Numbered from the stretch's first letter, positions 20,135-31,321 are shown. The stretch: DNA of 33,608 bases from Gnetum montanum (GCA_015680685.1 MNCI01022583.1:633335-666942), one strand, 5' to 3'. Program-made: numbers and translations. Notes: a model not told the origin generated them from the sequence alone.

Positions 20135-22929
20135 TCACATCGTCCCTGGGGGCAGTGGTTCTGACGGACCTTCTCTAGCCTCTGGCCCATGTGTTGGTGG
20201 TGGCACGAATGTTTGTAGCCCCACTGCAGCTACAACTTCTAGAGGTAGCCAGAAAGCCTCCAAGAGAGCCCTCATTTTTTCTTCTTTACTTTTGGGGTCA
20301 TTCATAGTCCATGCAGCTTCTCCAATGTGTGCTGGAACTGGAACTTCCCAAGGGCAAGGCAGCGCTGGAATGAGTTCTTTTAAGTTGAGAAACTAGGCTG
20401 CAAACTGCTTACATTCGATGTCGAACGCTCGGATTGATGCTTGTAGCTACTGGTAGTCATTCATTCTTTAGGCCAGGTCCTCTGTGACTATACGTTGTCC
20501 TTCAAATCTTGGGTGAAGGACCTCAAGTTTTGCATTTGCTATTGCTAGCTTTTGTTTTGTTGCCTTGTGCACCTAGAACTCTCCCTCGTATAAGGAATAT
20601 GAGGTGGCCATTGCTTTTCTAACTCTGACCGTAGTCTCCCAGCTATGAGCATAGCCAGGTTTACATATCGAAGGTTGGCCAATTTCATGTATTCTGTCAT
20701 TTCCTTGATCTGCAGCTCCTTTAGGTAGATTTTGCTTTATTGTAGGCGTTCAACCCATCGAAGATGGATGACCATACATTGCCTCCCTCTCGGAGCTACT
20801 GGAGTGCTTGGTTCATCTTGTCTTTAGCAACTTGAATGTGCTTCTTGTTTACCTCCTTTTACAATCCCACTTGGTCCTTGTAATGATTTTTAACTTTTTC
20901 GAACTTCAGGGCCTCATTTTTCCAAGTGGCAATTTCAATTGCAGACTTCTATAGCAATGCCCGAATCTCTTCCATTGACAGATTTCTATTTTCAGCTGCC
21001 AACCTTCTTATGTCTGTGTTCACCCTGGCTAGCTCCTCTTGCTGTTGGTGGATGAAATATTTCATGTGCTCGTTCTCTACACCAACATTACGCAGGTGAT
21101 GAACTTCCACGGTTAGCTGCACGTTCTCCTAGTGAACCTTCACCAAGTCCTTTTTTAAGTGATAGGCTCAAGCATCTACTATGGACTTGTCAAGGATCAT
21201 CATCTCTCGCACATCCTCAACAACCCATAGTTTAATGAAGCTGCTGAAAAGCTTCATCTTTGATGATTTCATGGTTGAGGATGGTAGGGTTAGCAAGCTG
21301 GGCTCTTAATTGGGCTACCTCAGTTGCCAAGCACTGACAAGCGGCTTGAGCAGCTTCTAGTTGCCCTTTCAAAATAAGGTTGTTGCCCCTTACTGAGAGC
21401 AGCTCCGATTGGGTTGCAGTGATGTTGTCCAAAAGGTCAAAGACATCCAAAAGTAGTTGCCTGATTCCTACCAATCAGTCCAATAATTATTCATGTTGGG
21501 CTGCATCAATCTTGCTACGCGAAGTTCTGGAAAACACCTATACATCTTGTAGTCCATGAATGTTTAGTACAGGTGCTGCTGGTGCATTGAGAGCCATAGC
21601 AATTATATCAGCAACCACTTCAGCCACAACTTCCTATCCCTGGTGCTACATCACTAGGACCATCACCTATTCACCATCTTCCAAGCGTACCGAGAAGGTA
21701 GAAGCATTCCCTGAGATTTCAGGGAAAACTGTTGGATTGCGGTTGATACATCTCGGATGCTTGGATCTATTTTGGTTGGAATTGGTGCTTAGGTGGCAAA
21801 GAATATCAGCCCTGCCCTTTCAAGCAAGTTGATTGATTAAGCCACTTGCTCTAGGTGGCTCATGGCAGGGCGATAGACCGAAGGGTCTTCTCCTCCACTA
21901 GTCCTGTCAGATTGCTCTTGCTGGCTCAAGAGCATGTCTCAAATCTCACGAATGTATTCTCCTGTGTTTTGCGAGCCTGGATGCATTGTTTGTGCAGGTG
22001 GTGGAGGTGGTTGGTGCGCTTTCTCTATTTATGTGGCAGTAGGCATTTTATCTTTCATCATTTCTCACCACGAGGCAATTGGGGCACACTGGATGATATC
22101 ATTAGAATATCATGCTATCCCTACCCATTTGCATAACTTTCAGAGGGGAAAGCTCATCTTCCATGTTCATTCTCAATGAACCTCTTTTCAATCTCCAAAA
22201 ACAACAACTGTGGAAGACTCATGAGAAATTTCCCACTTAAGGTAGCACATGCATGAGCGGAGAAGGTAGTGATTTTGCTGGGTCTTATCGTTGGATTCAA
22301 ATGGTAAGATGCGATCTTTGAGTATACTCTCTCTATCATGGTCAAGGAGCCGTATTCCTTACGCTCTACCCCGTAGCACCGTTTGGTCCATTGCACCTTT
22401 ACCTCTGGATCAGCCTACTTTGGAATTTCTACCACATCTACCCCAGTTTTAGGAAACCCCAGAGCTTGCGCTATTACTTCTGAAGAGTAAGAGACATAAA
22501 TGTCTTTGATTCTTACTCTAGACCCTAGTTGTCGATTCAACTAGAAGAGAGAGACATCGGAGAGTTCTGCAGTTGGAGCCTCACGTCTTCTAGCATGTTC
22601 TCAAGGAATGATCCAAAATTTAGCTCTTGGAGGACCATTCGCTGCATCTCACGTGGTGTGATAGCATCAAGGCAGGCTTGGGTCAGGGTAACCTCAATCC
22701 GCGGTGCTATCTTAGGAGTCTCATACCCAAGCGATATCTCACCATGAATCTCCTCTTCAGGAATCTAATGAACAGATTCCACATCAAGTCTTTCGTGGAA
22801 GGACCCAGTTGCATGAGAGCCCTCTGCATACTCTGGTGGTTGCACACCTTGTCCCCTTCTCGTGCATGGGTGCTTGTCCCTTGGTTGTGACGGTCCTTTG
22901 TCCCTTGGATGCCTCGGTTTGGGTGCCAT
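20135..22929 (-). pseudogene. Extra ORF (env position), coiled-coil-like protein, copy 2
   Basis: Decayed ORF of about 931 codon-equivalents starting ATGGCACC at 22929 and ending TGA at 20135-20137, between integrase and the 3' LTR in the same orientation as gag-pol. It aligns along its length with 275-3072 (2795 versus 2798 bp). Visible blocks are VLQELNFGSF, IKDIYVSYSS, QWTKRCYGVE, SYHLNPTIRPSKITTFS, FLEIEKRF, then a heptad-like Leu/Glu/Gln region (21232-21474; LRAQLANPTIL), RRLAAEN, WKNEAL, IFDGLNA, FDIECKQF, AAWTMND and a Pro-rich tail. No signal peptide or transmembrane stretch is evident, unlike env-like ORFs of Athila. Several stops and frameshifts. The role is unknown; structural, RNA-binding or movement-like functions are all speculation. 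Confidence 0.8.
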
Positions 22930-23151
22930 CTGCAATCAAACATAACCATTCGTTAGACCGTTCATAAGTAGTTTAAGATGGTCCGTATATACTTTCTCAG
23001 TTTGACCAAGTTATGTTAATGGCACAGGCACACCGTTAAGTTTTCCAGAGTGTTAAGTTAGGGGTTAGGACCAAAGTTTTCATATTTAACAACTAGTTAA
23101 TTAATTAATTAATTACACAAAGGCACCACCCCCCCACGACTGAGAGCATAC
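22930..23151 (-). other. Predicted 222-nt intron upstream of extra ORF
   Basis: The minus strand has a donor GAG|GTATGC (donor G at 23151), a branch-point-like CTAAC at 22952-22956 and an acceptor TTTGATTGCAG ending at 22930, directly against the ATG. The acceptor side is conserved in copy 1 (CTAAT at 247-251, ATTATAG at 268-274), with the same branch-to-acceptor distance. The donor is supported only by its consensus match. Splicing is inferred. Confidence 0.5.
23126..23145 (-). other. Internal polypurine-tract-like sequence
   Basis: CTCAGTCGTGGGGGGGTGG on the minus strand matches the element's own tract CTCAGTCATGGGGGT in 13 of 14 bases over its core. It lies 3.2 kb inside the element and is not followed by an LTR start. 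It may be a relic of an older LTR junction or a chance G run. Confidence 0.4.
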
Positions 23152-23430
23152 CTCTAAATGCGGAAAAGGGCAAGGACAAGTTGATGCAGACACGTGATGG
23201 AATGTAGGTGTGGCGGGAAGGGTTAGGCAGAAAAAATGGCAAAAACTCCCTTCAATTTGAACTCCAAATGTTGAAAATACAAAGCATAGTGGGTGTATAT
23301 ATAGGGGTTGGACGCTGCATCGATGGGGCCTTGTATACACGACCGCATATACTTAGGCACTGCGTATATAGGGCCCTGTATATGTAGCATTGTTCACCCG
23401 TGGACCAACATTGACCAACCCAAAAAACAC
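23152..23430 (-). promoter_or_regulatory. Putative U3-derived internal promoter and first exon for extra ORF
   Basis: The minus strand has TATATATA at 23296-23303 in the context CCCCTATATATACACC, with a predicted start near 23270 and a ~120-nt leader to the donor at 23151. Upstream are modules resembling the element's own U3: GTATACAAGGCC, TCGATGCAGC, CTATATACGCAG and GGTCAATG. Counterparts in the LTRs are GTATACAAAGCC, TCGATGTAGC, CTATACGCAG and AGTCAATG. A small upstream frame starts in the leader. Promoter activity is inferred from sequence only. Confidence 0.45.
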
Positions 23431-24846
23431 CTAAAATAATGATTTGAAAACCCAAATTGAGGCGATTGAAATGCATGAAAGGCTTGGTCATGGCTGATGA
23501 CATGAGGAAGGTAATGAAGTGCGAAAAATAGACAAAATTGAAGAACGGGATGTAAAAAGAATGCTGCGAGGACGGAATCAAATGATGGGACACTAAAACT
23601 AGTCAACCAAGAAATCCAAAGGATGGGAGGCTTAATAGGTGGAACCAGGAGTATGCAGGTGGGTCCTCCCCATAGCAGGCAATAGCCTTTGTAGCCCCTG
23701 CATACCCTCAACACCAAGGTCCATGGGCCTAGGTGCCAAGAATTTGGGTTAACTAGTTAAGACTCCAAACTAAGAGAACCCACCAAGGCATGAGAGACCT
23801 ACAAAAAACACAACGAACACATAAAACATGAAAAGGGCAATGAGGTAAGTATGGAGAGGATGGAAATTTTGAATGTTGGCCACATGAAACCCCATGTGCG
23901 ATTGTGGTTAAGTGACTCAGGAGAATCTTTCCTGAGGTCAGACCCAAAACCATCTGCAGTCAGTGACATCACAGCAATAAACGAAGTCGCGGCCATTCCC
24001 CAAGGAAGGAAGAATGACCCCACAGATAACCACCACTTTAGGAAATGTGAAAAGGAGAAAGTGAAATGGGATGAAGTTAGAGGGGACCAAGGAAGTCCCA
24101 TAACTAAAGCAGATGGCCCGTGAGAGGCAGTCTAAGGGGTGTGCTTTGAATTTTCTCATGATTTAGATTTCTTTTTACTTGTTCGGGGGAACCACACCAT
24201 GCAAAGAACCATGCGTGTTTGCATGCATCCGACCAAGGGGTGTGCTTTGAATCCTCATTTTATTTGTTTATTTTTTTTCTTTTTTTTTGAATTTTTGAAT
24301 GTTTTTCAGTGAGGACCATACCATGCAAGGTCGAACTGCCTAGAAGCTTCCATGGAGAGAGACTTGGAGTGGGAGGAAATCTGTGAGGACACATCAGCAA
24401 CCTGGGGAATAGAACAGAACAATGAATAAAGCATTCCCCTTAAAGTCACACCTAATTCAAACCATTGGATCATCCCATAGTCTGGGAACTACACAAGTCA
24501 CACATTAATTAAAATGTTTTTAAGTGAAGGGGTTGCATGTTCGCAACAAAAGGAAAACCATGGAATGGTGAATCAGTGAGTGTCATGGACTCACTGTAGA
24601 GTTTATGAAGTGAAAACAAGCATAAAATCCAAGGAAAACCATGCAATGGCAGGAGACAGATAACGAGGAAGACTATTACAGTACCCATCATAATGAAAAC
24701 TGACCATGCCGAACATCTGAAGACAATACGATGATGTCTGCCATTACGCAAAAAAATAGACAGGTACAAAAAATGAAAAATAATTAAAGAAAATGAAATG
24801 ATGTGCAAAGAATGTGTAAATGTATGAACGATGGTGAAAGACAAAA
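23431..24846. other. Spacer between integrase and internal promoter
   Basis: Non-coding by my reading. A ~101-bp imperfect duplication starts AAGGGGTGTGCTTTGAAT at 24134 and at 24235. Each unit includes a CCATACCATGCAA-like stretch. The remaining open frames are Phe/His-rich shadows without recognisable motifs. Confidence 0.5.
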
Positions 24847-24970
24847 AAGTGGAAAACAAATAAGTTTAAAAAAAAGAGTGTAAAACAAAGAATTGTAAAA
24901 CAAAAAAGTGTAAAACAAAGAAGTGTAAAACAAAAAGTGTAAAACAAAAAATTGTAAAACAAAAAATGAT
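24847..24970. repeat. ~15-bp minisatellite
   Basis: About six good units of GTGTAAAACAAAGAA, flanked by degenerate ones. On the element's strand it is T-rich and just downstream of the integrase C-terminus. Confidence 0.85.
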
Positions 24971-24989
24971 AAAATGGTAAGGGGAGTAG

Positions 24990-26265
24990 GGAATGGATCA
25001 GTAGGGATGATGGTCTCCCCCATGACTAGGTGGAAAGGAGGAGACACGAAAAATGGAACATGGATGACCAGTTGATGACGAGGTGGTGGCACTGGTTGTG
25101 TGGAGCTCATGGAAAGGTTTTAGTTATTGGCGGTTGACTAACTGTGTTCTGGTGGGATCCCTATGTTTGTGGATGAGCAAGGCCCCAGATGGAAAGGTTT
25201 CGGAGACAATATAAGATCCCTCCCATAGTGTCTGAAACTTAGTTGGTTGGGATACATGTGAGGAGTTCCAATACAATACCTTGTCTCCACATCGAAATGT
25301 GACCTTCCGAAAACTAAGATCATGTCATTTCTTGTTATAGGCCTTGTGGGTTTCATTTGAAAATAGGGCCACTAGTTGGTTCTCATCTAGCATACTTAAA
25401 TTGATTAATCGTTCATGTTGTGCTAGCAGTAGGTCAAGGCCGAGGTCATTGGCTGTGGATAGTGTCTAGAGTTCTACTTGGATTGGAAGTGTTGGCAACT
25501 TTCCGTACACTAACTCATAGGGAGAGTACCCTACAGGAAGTTTCCAAGTGGAGCAATAGGCCCATAGGGCATCATTGAGCTTGGTACTCCAATCCCTCTT
25601 GTATTTGCTAATGGTTTAGGTAAGGATCTTGGTGATCTCCCTATTGGTGACTTCGGCTTGCCCGTTGGCTTGGGGGTGATAGGATGTTGTAAATTTATGT
25701 GTTACCCTTAAGCGTTGCATGAGTTTTTGAAAAGTGACACCCGTGAAGTGAGTCCCATTATAAACAATGAGTGCATGTGGCACTCAAAACCTGGTAATGA
25801 TTTGTTGTTGGAAAAATCGTGCGGTGGTGTTGGAAGAAAATTCAATGACCACTGCCACTTCTACCCACTTTGTACAGTAGTCCATAGCCATGATGATGTA
25901 TGCCTTTCCATTTGACAAGGGGGTGATGGCCCCCATGAATTCATATGTCGAAGGGCTCCAGTGGCTGGATCCACTGTTGAGATCCCTCCAACTATGTCGT
26001 CATCCCACAATCTCTTTGGCATCGTTTGTAGGAGCAAGTGAACCATTGTGCATCCTTGAAAAGTGTAGGCTGGTAATACCCTGTGAGCAGGATTTTAATG
26101 GTCATTTGATGTCTAGCATAGTGGCCCCCACAAGGGCTGTTGTGAGCATCTTGGAGGACATGCAGTGTATCATCATCATGGATACACCATCGAACCAAGC
26201 CATCTGCGCACACCTTGTAGAGGTGGTCTTTGATTTCCATGAAATGCTTGGCCTTATGGAGAAAC
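24990..26265 (-). pseudogene. pol: Ty3/gypsy integrase domain, inactivated
   Basis: An H2C2 zinc-binding region lies at 26240-25992 (DAHNSPCGGHYARHQ, then FTCSYKRCQR). The catalytic core follows after a frameshift near 25945: MAMDYCTKWVEV holds the first Asp, and YHPQANGQAEVTNREI holds the Glu. The second Asp, expected before NGTHF, is Tyr (codon 25760-25762), so the DDE triad is broken. The C-terminal part includes VTFRCGDKVLYW and TKFQTLWEGSYIV, typical of gypsy integrases. Stops of all three types interrupt it. It would have inserted the cDNA; the 5-bp TSD shows an active form did so once. The exact C-terminus is unclear because the frame runs into the minisatellite. Confidence 0.9.
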
Positions 26266-26479
26266 TGTTGTTTCTACCGATGGTTCCACTCCTTTGGTAG
26301 CTCCTGGGTTGTAAGGTAAGGATGTGGTTGAACCAAGGAGATTCCTTGGGTGCTTAAGGATCAATGAAGCTTGTGAAGAGGAGTTCATCTGGAAACTAAT
26401 CGGATAAGGGCTCCTCCTCTTCTGCGTCATCCCATCGTAATCGAGACAAGTGCTCAGCAACCACATTCTCAGTCCCCTT

Positions 26480-27095
26480 TCAATCTACCATGGTAAGATC
26501 AAACTCCTGAAGAATCACTAGCCACTGGATTATGCAGGGACTCACCGTTGGTTTGTTCATCAGGAACTGAATAGCACTGTGGTCAGTGTGCACAAACACC
26601 TTGTATTCGAGCACATAGTGCTGAAATTTTTCCAAGACAAACACCACCACCATCAACTCCTTCTTGGTGGTGGTATAGTTCAGTTGAGCACCCACAATGC
26701 ACAGTGGATATAATAGGGATGTTTCTGATCATCACACTGTGTAAGCACAACTCCCAAGACATAGTTGGAGGCATCCATCATAATGTGAAAAGGTCTGGAC
26801 CAATCATGTGCCCGTAGAACCAAAGCTTCTACAAGTTTCTGTTTCAGCGCTTGGAATGCAGACTCACATTCCTTGGTCCAAACGAATGGAGTGTCCTTCT
26901 TTGTAAGTTCTACCAACAGCTTGGCTATCTTCAAGAAGTGCTCTATGAAATGCCAGTAGTAACCAGTGTGTCCAAGGAATGACCGAACATCTTTGATAGT
27001 ACTTGGTTGACGAGTGATTCCTTGGATGACCTTGATCTTTTTAGGGTCTACGCTGATCCCTGTTGATGAGATGCGATTCCCTAGCACAATAACCC
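26480..27095 (-). pseudogene. pol: RNase H and RT connection domain of gypsy pol
   Basis: Minus strand: ISVDPKKIKVIQ and RSFLGHTGYYWHFI (RT thumb/connection), FVWTKECESAFQALKQKL, then RNase H with IMMDASNYVLGVVLTQ (catalytic Asp), YTTTKKELMVVVF and VHTDHSAIQFL. The extra base near 27090-27094 breaks the link to the RT frame upstream, and another frameshift lies near 26690. The motif order is that of Athila/Tat elements. Confidence 0.9.
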
Positions 27096-27202
27096 TCTTG
27101 GACCATCAAATGGCTCTTTTGCCAATTGAGCCATAGATTAGTGTCTACACACCTCTTTAGAACCTGCTGTAGATGGTCCAAGGCTTGCTCGAACGTGGCC
27201 CC

Positions 27203-28048
27203 CTAGGTGGAGAAGTCATCTATGAAGTCTTCTACACCATTTCCAATTTGTTGCTGGAAGATGCTTAAGACAAGGTGTTGGAACATCGCAGGTGCATTAC
27301 ATAGGCCAAAGGGCATCTTTTTATATGAAAAATTCCCCCATGGACTTGTGAACGTTGTGTTGGCCTGGTCCTCTGGTGCTATTTGGATTTGGTTATAACC
27401 ACTATAACCATCCAAAAAACTGTAGTATCGGTGTCCTGCGATGGTGTCCAATACTTGGTCCACAAATGGAAGTAGGAAGTGGTCCTTGAAGGTAGTCATA
27501 TTGAGCAACCAGAAATCAATATAGACCCTCCACTTGCCACCTTTCTTGGGTATGATAATGAGTGGGCTAACCCATTTGCTATCGGTGACAGAATAGATGA
27601 ATCCTGCCTTGAGAAATTGTTCAATTTCATCTTTTACGATCTGCTTCAATTTGGGATTCAACCATCTTTGTGGCTGTCGTTGTGGCTTCATGGAAGGGTC
27701 AAGGTAGATCCAATGCTGGCAAACCCTGGGATCAACTGTGGTCAACTCAAGATATGACCATGCGAATGTAGCAACCCATTTGTTTACCATCTCTAGCAAT
27801 TTCTTCTTCTATTCTGGAGCAAGAGTGGCATTAATGATTATCGGCTTGTCATTTTGCAAAAATGCATACTCTAAGTGAGCCGGTAAAGGCTTTAACTCAA
27901 GGGGCTCTTGTTTGAGGCTCTTAGGGATTTGTAGTGTTCCCCAGTCATCTTGGTCATCAACAGTGGAGATTTGTTGATGAACCACTTCCATCCCATTCAT
28001 GTTGTCAACATAGGCTTGCACTAGCCCCTCAGATGGTTCTATGCACAA
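27203..28048 (-). pseudogene. pol: Reverse transcriptase, Athila/Tat-like Ty3/gypsy
   Basis: The linker LELKPLPAHLEYAFL is typical of Athila/Tat elements. RT motifs follow in order: DSKWVSPLIIIPKKGGKWRV, KDHFLLPFVDQVLD, YSFLDGYSGYNQI, MPFGLCNAPAMFQ and FIDDFS at 27203. FIDDFS is the YxDD catalytic box in the F-x-DDF form seen in Athila/Tat elements. The longest uninterrupted stretch is 198 codons (27203-27799). A stop separates it from the linker, and a TAG follows FIDDFST. The enzyme copies element RNA into cDNA; this copy cannot be translated in full. Confidence 0.95.
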
Positions 28049-28189
28049 TGTGCTGCTAGTAGGATCAGCTGTCAGCCACTAGGTGCCCTCTTGGTTAGTG
28101 GCTGCTGCATACAGGCACTATTGAATAGGTGATTCCTCGGTACACTGACTGCATGCTTGAATGGATATCCGCTTAGCAAACCATAACTG

Positions 28190-28650
28190 CTACACATAGT
28201 TGCACCTTGAGTCACTGTGTGTGATGCATGGAACTCTTTTCTTCTCAATCTTTTCGAAAGGATTCTCCTTTGAAATTTCTAGGGACAGATCTCGGAGTCC
28301 TAGTCGTCCATCCACCATGCTTAGCCAGGCTCTTCCCATGATGATTGGGAAGTTCCCCTTACAGTTCTCTACAGGGATGACTAGGAAATCAGTAGGATAT
28401 GACCACCCACAAATGGTGGTCACAATTTCCTCCACCAAACCCAAGGAAATGGTGATGGAGTGGTCTGCTAACTTGAGCCAGATGTTGCTCTTCTTTAGCG
28501 GGGGCAAGTTCCAGTTCATGTACATATCATGAGAGATTAAATTAATCCCTGACCCCGAATCCAGAAGAGCTTTGCATGGCTCATTCCCTACCACCTGAAG
28601 ATAGATTAGGGGGCTTCCCGAATCTGTTAATTTTTAGGGAAGAGAACCTG
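28190..28650 (-). pseudogene. pol: Aspartic protease domain of gypsy pol
   Basis: The minus-strand frame has VVGNEPCKALLDSGSGINLI, with the catalytic DSG of retroviral-type aspartic proteases, then FPIIMGRAWLSMVDGRL, matching the IIGRxWL region near the protease C-terminus. It follows the proline-rich linker of gag and precedes RT, the usual gag-PR-RT order. A stop lies between the linker and the protease near 28635. Confidence 0.9.
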
Positions 28651-29265
28651 CTTTGATCCAGTCAGTCACAGCATGTGCGAGCATGACCTTTTGGACATTG
28701 GAGTGCAGTGGAACAGAGGACTACTCGGGTAGTATGATGGTAGAGGCATTAGTAGGTTTGAAGGCACTGGCCACAGGCGTAGGTAAGGGTGTGTTCAAAT
28801 TATTAGGCCAGAAAAAGGGATGTTTGCATGGCTTGGGTTTTGGTCCACTTGGCTGAGGTGCCAGTTGTAAGTTGACAGCCCTCGTAGTGTTTCTTTGCTG
28901 TGGCTGTGGCGGTATTTCTCTCTTCATTGATGGAGTGGGTGGCAACTGAGTGGGATGGTGTGGAGGAATGGTAGAAGAAGGTAACAGAGGGTAGAAGAGA
29001 TGTGGGTTTGCCCCCATGGGTGATGGAGATGGATGTCGAAAATATTTAGGGGGGTGGTAGTAGCTGGGAAAGGCCACATGACTGGAAGAGTCTCTTGGGG
29101 AGACCGGTTGCTGAACATAGTACTCATAAGGATCTAATTGCTTGTAAGGGTATTGCTACCTTGGAGGTGGCAACCCCATGCTTGTGGTTATTTCCACTAT
29201 TGGAAGTATTCCTATGGTTGCAAGGGCATTCCACTTGGATAATATCCTTGTTGCTGGTGGTGGAA
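28651..29265 (-). pseudogene. Proline-rich gag-protease linker
   Basis: The minus-strand reading is rich in Pro/His/Gln (for example YYHPPKYFRHPSPSP and PQPQQRNTTR), then VTDWIKAG just before the protease. It joins the zinc knuckle to the protease. Frame changes occur around 29080-29270. Confidence 0.6.
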
Positions 29266-31139
29266 TCACCTGGGGTTGCCTTGTAGATAAGGCAACCTTC
29301 GGGGTGTCTGCCGCTGCACTAAACAAGGGTTCAAAGCATACACATCAAACTCTTGAAGGTGTGACACCACAAGACAACATCCCTTAGGATGTTCATATTG
29401 GCATATGCCACATTCATCGTCCTCCTCAGTGTTAGAGTCTGCAACATGCTCTGCTACAACAACTTTTCCCTTACCCTTATGTTGGGCATGTTCAGCTCCC
29501 TTCTTCTGGTGCCGATCACAGTTGCTACCTTGTTCTTTGGACTCTTTTGAAATTTTCAATACACTTTGGAATTTCTCGTCCAAAGAATCCCACATTTTTT
29601 CCACCTTTGCTGATATTTCAGATGTGAACTTTTGTAACGGCAAAGTATTCCTATTCACCGCTGCTTCTAGTGGTGACTCATCCTCCTCATCACAAAATTG
29701 GACCTCCCTCTTTCTGAGGGAAGGGTCCCAGTTGAATTCTTTTGCACTCTCCTTTTTCCTAAGTTCTCCTTCTTCCTTGGCCACCTACTCAATTAGGCAC
29801 TACAACTGATGGGCCCTTAGTTCCAACAATCATCCCTTGGCGTACATGCCTAGGATCTTTCGTGTTTCAAAATGGAGCTCATCAATGATGTGGCAAAGTT
29901 GTACCCACTGAGAGTAACCATGACCAAGGCACCGATGTAACAATGAGTAATACCTGCTCATGGCGGCATCCAAGGGTTCATGATTCCCTTGTTTCCAACC
30001 TTGGATCTGCCATCTCAGATTCACCACTCTAGAGTACATTTGATATTTTTCATTGAAGATTTCAAGCATCGTACTCCATCTTCTGATTGATTCCGGCTCC
30101 AAGGACTGGTACCAACTTTCAGCTTCTTTGATGAGCATGCGAGGAAATAGCTTCAACCATTGCTAATCATTATCAATGTTTTGTAGGGTGCAGGCATCAT
30201 GGAATGCCTATAGGTGGGTTTGCAGATCATAGTTGTGTCCCCCTTCAAATCTGGGGATGTTGTTCATATCAACACGCTTGATCCGACTATCCTTTATGTG
30301 CCTACTTGGAATGTGAACTGCCTCTATGATCTGGAGCATGCTTCGAGTAGCTAACAACAGCTCGTCTGAATCATAGTCCTGTTGGGGACCATGACGTCTG
30401 TGACAATTCCGGCTACCCCTCCTTTCATGCTGGCGAGCATCACACGATTGGTCGCGTGCTTCCTCACGTTGCCCCTTCTGAACTTGTTTACCACTATCCT
30501 TTCGCTCCAACCTTTCCCTTTTACACTTAGAGCCTCAGCTGGAGGAAGATGCAGGAGAGGGAAAGGACGAAGAAGAAGGAGAGGCATCACCACAACTCTG
30601 GCGGTGATCTCCCCATCTACCTTGATGATGGCCTCGATCATCCAGCATAGCCTTGCTGTGTGATCCTCCATCCCCTTGAGGATCGTGGTCACTTGGAGGT
30701 TTGTTATGAATGGTTGACTAGATGAACTGCTACCCCAGGGGAAGTTTAGTCGAATGGGTATCATGAAATACGGGATCCCCATCGTCTTGTAGCCCTTGCG
30801 AGAATAAGGGGTTACTGAATTGTTTCCCCTTCTACTGTTCATATCTCTCCGCCTGTTGCTGATCTCTTATCCGTTGAGCCTCTGTGGGATGATAGTCCTA
30901 GTAGTCATGGTTCTCCATGACATACTCCGCCACCTGCTCCTGGATGCCCAATCTGCCCAGATTGTGATATAGCATCGCAAGAGCCGCTCGGTCGGGCGAT
31001 AGCATGATGCTACCCTCCATGTCCTACCATTGGAGATGCTCATCCTAATGAAGGATGAATGTGAAATAAGGGACATATTCATTGGGATGTTTGTACATCA
31101 CCTAACATTCTTGTGGCACCGGCGGTTCGAATACATCTC
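29266..31139 (-). pseudogene. gag: Ty3/gypsy gag, decayed
   Basis: The frame begins after a possible acceptor TTTTCTCACAG at about 31140-31150; the first in-frame ATG is at 31098 (MYKHPNEYVPYFTF). It continues through SPDRAALAMLYHNLGRLGI. Further on are a Ser/Arg-rich part (30350-30700), NIPRFEGGHNYDLQTHL, LFPRMLIKEAESWYQSLEP with SIRRW (the retrotransposon gag core), then a charged region and a CX2CX3HX3C knuckle CGICQYEHPKGC (~29380). All five stops in the first ~120 codons are TAG at Gln-compatible sites. Frameshifts lie near 30840-30500 and 30200. Confidence 0.85.
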
Positions 31140-31300
31140 TCCTGTGAGAAAAAATGTTGGACGTTAGATGGTCCATATAATCAGTGTACCTTACTATTTA
31201 CTTGAATTCACCTAGCGTGCGTAAATATTTCTACCCTGGGTCCATTCCAACAACTTAAATGATAATTTCACTAAGGTCAGATGACGCATGTAAGACTAGC
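31140..31300 (-). other. Untranslated leader of complete element
   Basis: Lies between primer site and gag. It contains a donor-like AG|GTGAATTC near 31210 and an acceptor-like TTTTCTCACAG|GAG near 31141, which would define a ~75-nt leader intron. Support is consensus only. Confidence 0.3.
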
Positions 31301-31320
31301 AATCCCTGGCAATGATGCCA
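31301..31320 (-). other. Primer binding site, tRNA-Asp-like
   Basis: The minus strand reads TGGCATCATTGCCAGGGATT, one base inside the LTR. The complement of the plant tRNA-Asp 3' end is TGGCGCCGTTGCCGGGGATC. All differences are G-to-A or C-to-T. tRNA-Asp priming is typical of Athila elements. Confidence 0.7.
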
Positions 31321-31321
31321 A

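Noticed and set aside
20135-22929. Calling the extra ORF an envelope gene
   Set aside because: The position fits, but neither copy shows a signal peptide, membrane span or fusion-like motif, and the C-terminal half looks like coiled coil.
24744-25110. Phe/Leu-rich frames resembling membrane segments
   Set aside because: They read through the TTTTAC/TTTGTT-type minisatellite; the apparent hydrophobicity is a low-complexity artefact.
27207-27757. Plus-strand open frames across the RT region (27207-27398, 27479-27757)
   Set aside because: Antisense shadows of the reverse transcriptase frame, which carries all the conserved motifs.
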